Shown here piece by piece: positions 4,647-5,182 of a stretch of DNA of 5,182 nt; the stretch's first letter is position 1, and the number at the start of each line of letters is the position of its first letter. Origin of the DNA: Boseongicola sp. SB0662_bin_57 (GTDB lineage: Bacteria > Pseudomonadota > Alphaproteobacteria > Rhodobacterales > Rhodobacteraceae); NCBI GenBank assembly GCA_009839535.1, contig VXPN01000128.1, positions 1 through 5,182 of the forward strand, read 5' to 3'. The notes beneath the pieces are model-generated. The model ran no database searches. It had not been told where the DNA came from and worked only from the letters and a program-made list of their open reading frames with translations. The position numbers and the translations under genes are program-made.

Positions 4647-5182
4647 CTAGAATCCACCCTTTCCTGGGTACCAGTCGGTTCCCGCCAACGGCACCTTGGC
4701 CATCGCCGCGGCTTCCATGGTAAGGGCACAGAGATCCTCGACCTCAAAATTGCGCAGGTGATTGTGGCCACAGGCCCGCGCAATCGTTTGCGCCTCGAGG
4801 GTCATGACCTTGAGATAGTTGCGAAGCCGCCGCCCTGCCTCCACTGGGTCCAGCCTGGCAGCCAAGTCCGGATCCTGCGTGGTAATGCCCGCCGGATCCA
4901 GCCCTTCATGCCAGTCGTCATAGGCGCCCGAGGTGGAACCCAGCTTCTGGTATTCGGATTCCCACTTGGGGTCATTGTCCCCCAAGGCGATGAGTGCGGC
5001 CGTGCCTATGGCAACTGCATCCGCACCAAGCGCCAGCGCCTTTGCCACATCGGCCCCGCTACGGATTCCACCCGATATCACCAACTGCACCTCGCGATGC
5101 ACGTCCAGGTCCTGAAGTGCGTGCACCGCGGGACGGATGCAGGCCAGCGTGGGCAGACCCACATGTTCGATGAACACGTCCT
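4647..5182 (-). CDS. FMN-binding glutamate synthase-like protein (GltB2/GlxD/MgsC type), C-terminal part
   Basis: The frame runs off the right edge: codons for DVFIEHVG precede the internal GTG at 5177, so no start is in the window; 178 codons and the TAG stop are visible. It is the end of the FMN-binding TIM barrel of GltB-like proteins. VISGGIRSGADVAKALALGA and DAVAIGTAALIALG form the classic phosphate-binding strand-loop-helix. The tail LKVMTLEAQTIARACG, EDLCALTMEAAAMAKVPLAG and TDWYPGK is typical of stand-alone GltB2/N-methylglutamate synthase gamma-type subunits. These proteins use FMN to make glutamate or N-substituted glutamate with glutaminase partners. Oddity: where relatives have the [3Fe-4S] motif (CxxCHTGRCPVGxxTQDP) this protein reads AYDDWHEGLDPAGITTQDP, with all three Cys absent. 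It is therefore either a redox-altered subfamily or a divergent paralogue. It shares strand with the Rieske operon but is about 2.6 kb upstream of it. Confidence 0.85.
   Translation of the reverse strand, partial: DVFIEHVGLPTLACIRPAVHALQDLDVHREVQLVISGGIRSGADVAKALALGADAVAIGTAALIALGDNDPKWESEYQKLGSTSGAYDDWHEGLDPAGITTQDPDLAARLDPVEAGRRLRNYLKVMTLEAQTIARACGHNHLRNFEVEDLCALTMEAAAMAKVPLAGTDWYPGKGGF

Overview
The window reads as an accessory stretch of a fairly GC-rich proteobacterial chromosome. An alphaproteobacterium is my best guess, because type III glutamine synthetase-like and stand-alone GltB-domain proteins are common there, but nothing here fixes the taxon. Metabolic genes all lie on the minus strand, and a block of mobile-element debris carrying a toxin-antitoxin pair sits among them.

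Layout, read along the minus strand from the right edge. (1) 4647-5182 is the C-terminal part of an FMN-binding, glutamate synthase-like (GltB2/GlxD/MgsC-type) protein, cut by the window edge. The three cysteines that usually bind the [3Fe-4S] cluster appear to be replaced. (2) 4354-4646 is non-coding, with a weak candidate terminator. (3) 2379 to about 4353 is a mobile block: a frameshifted DDE transposase core on the plus strand (2411-2840), an intact parD-parE pair on the plus strand (2938-3494), and a transposase C-terminal remnant on the minus strand (3860-4110). Three copies of a 5'-GAGGCATTTGCGCTGCAG repeat mark the ends of the two remnants. (4) 917-2029 is a Rieske non-heme iron oxygenase alpha subunit. 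(5) 457-900 is a Ni-type glyoxalase I, 16 bp downstream of the oxygenase. (6) 131-456 is a leader or intergenic region. (7) 1-130 holds the first 43 codons of a probable glutamine synthetase-family gene, cut by the left edge.

Working together (inference): a glutamine synthetase-like ligase and a GltB2-like FMN protein are the kinds of enzymes that move amine nitrogen through glutamine or N-substituted glutamate. The Rieske protein has a Glu at the position bridging its two metal centres, as in the carnitine monooxygenase group. The set therefore resembles an amine or quaternary-ammonium catabolic locus with a glyoxalase for aldehyde detoxification. The TA cassette between inverted transposase remnants looks like a later insertion that separates the GltB2-like gene from the others. 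The parDE operon has a readable sigma70-type promoter with a palindromic operator over its -10 box.
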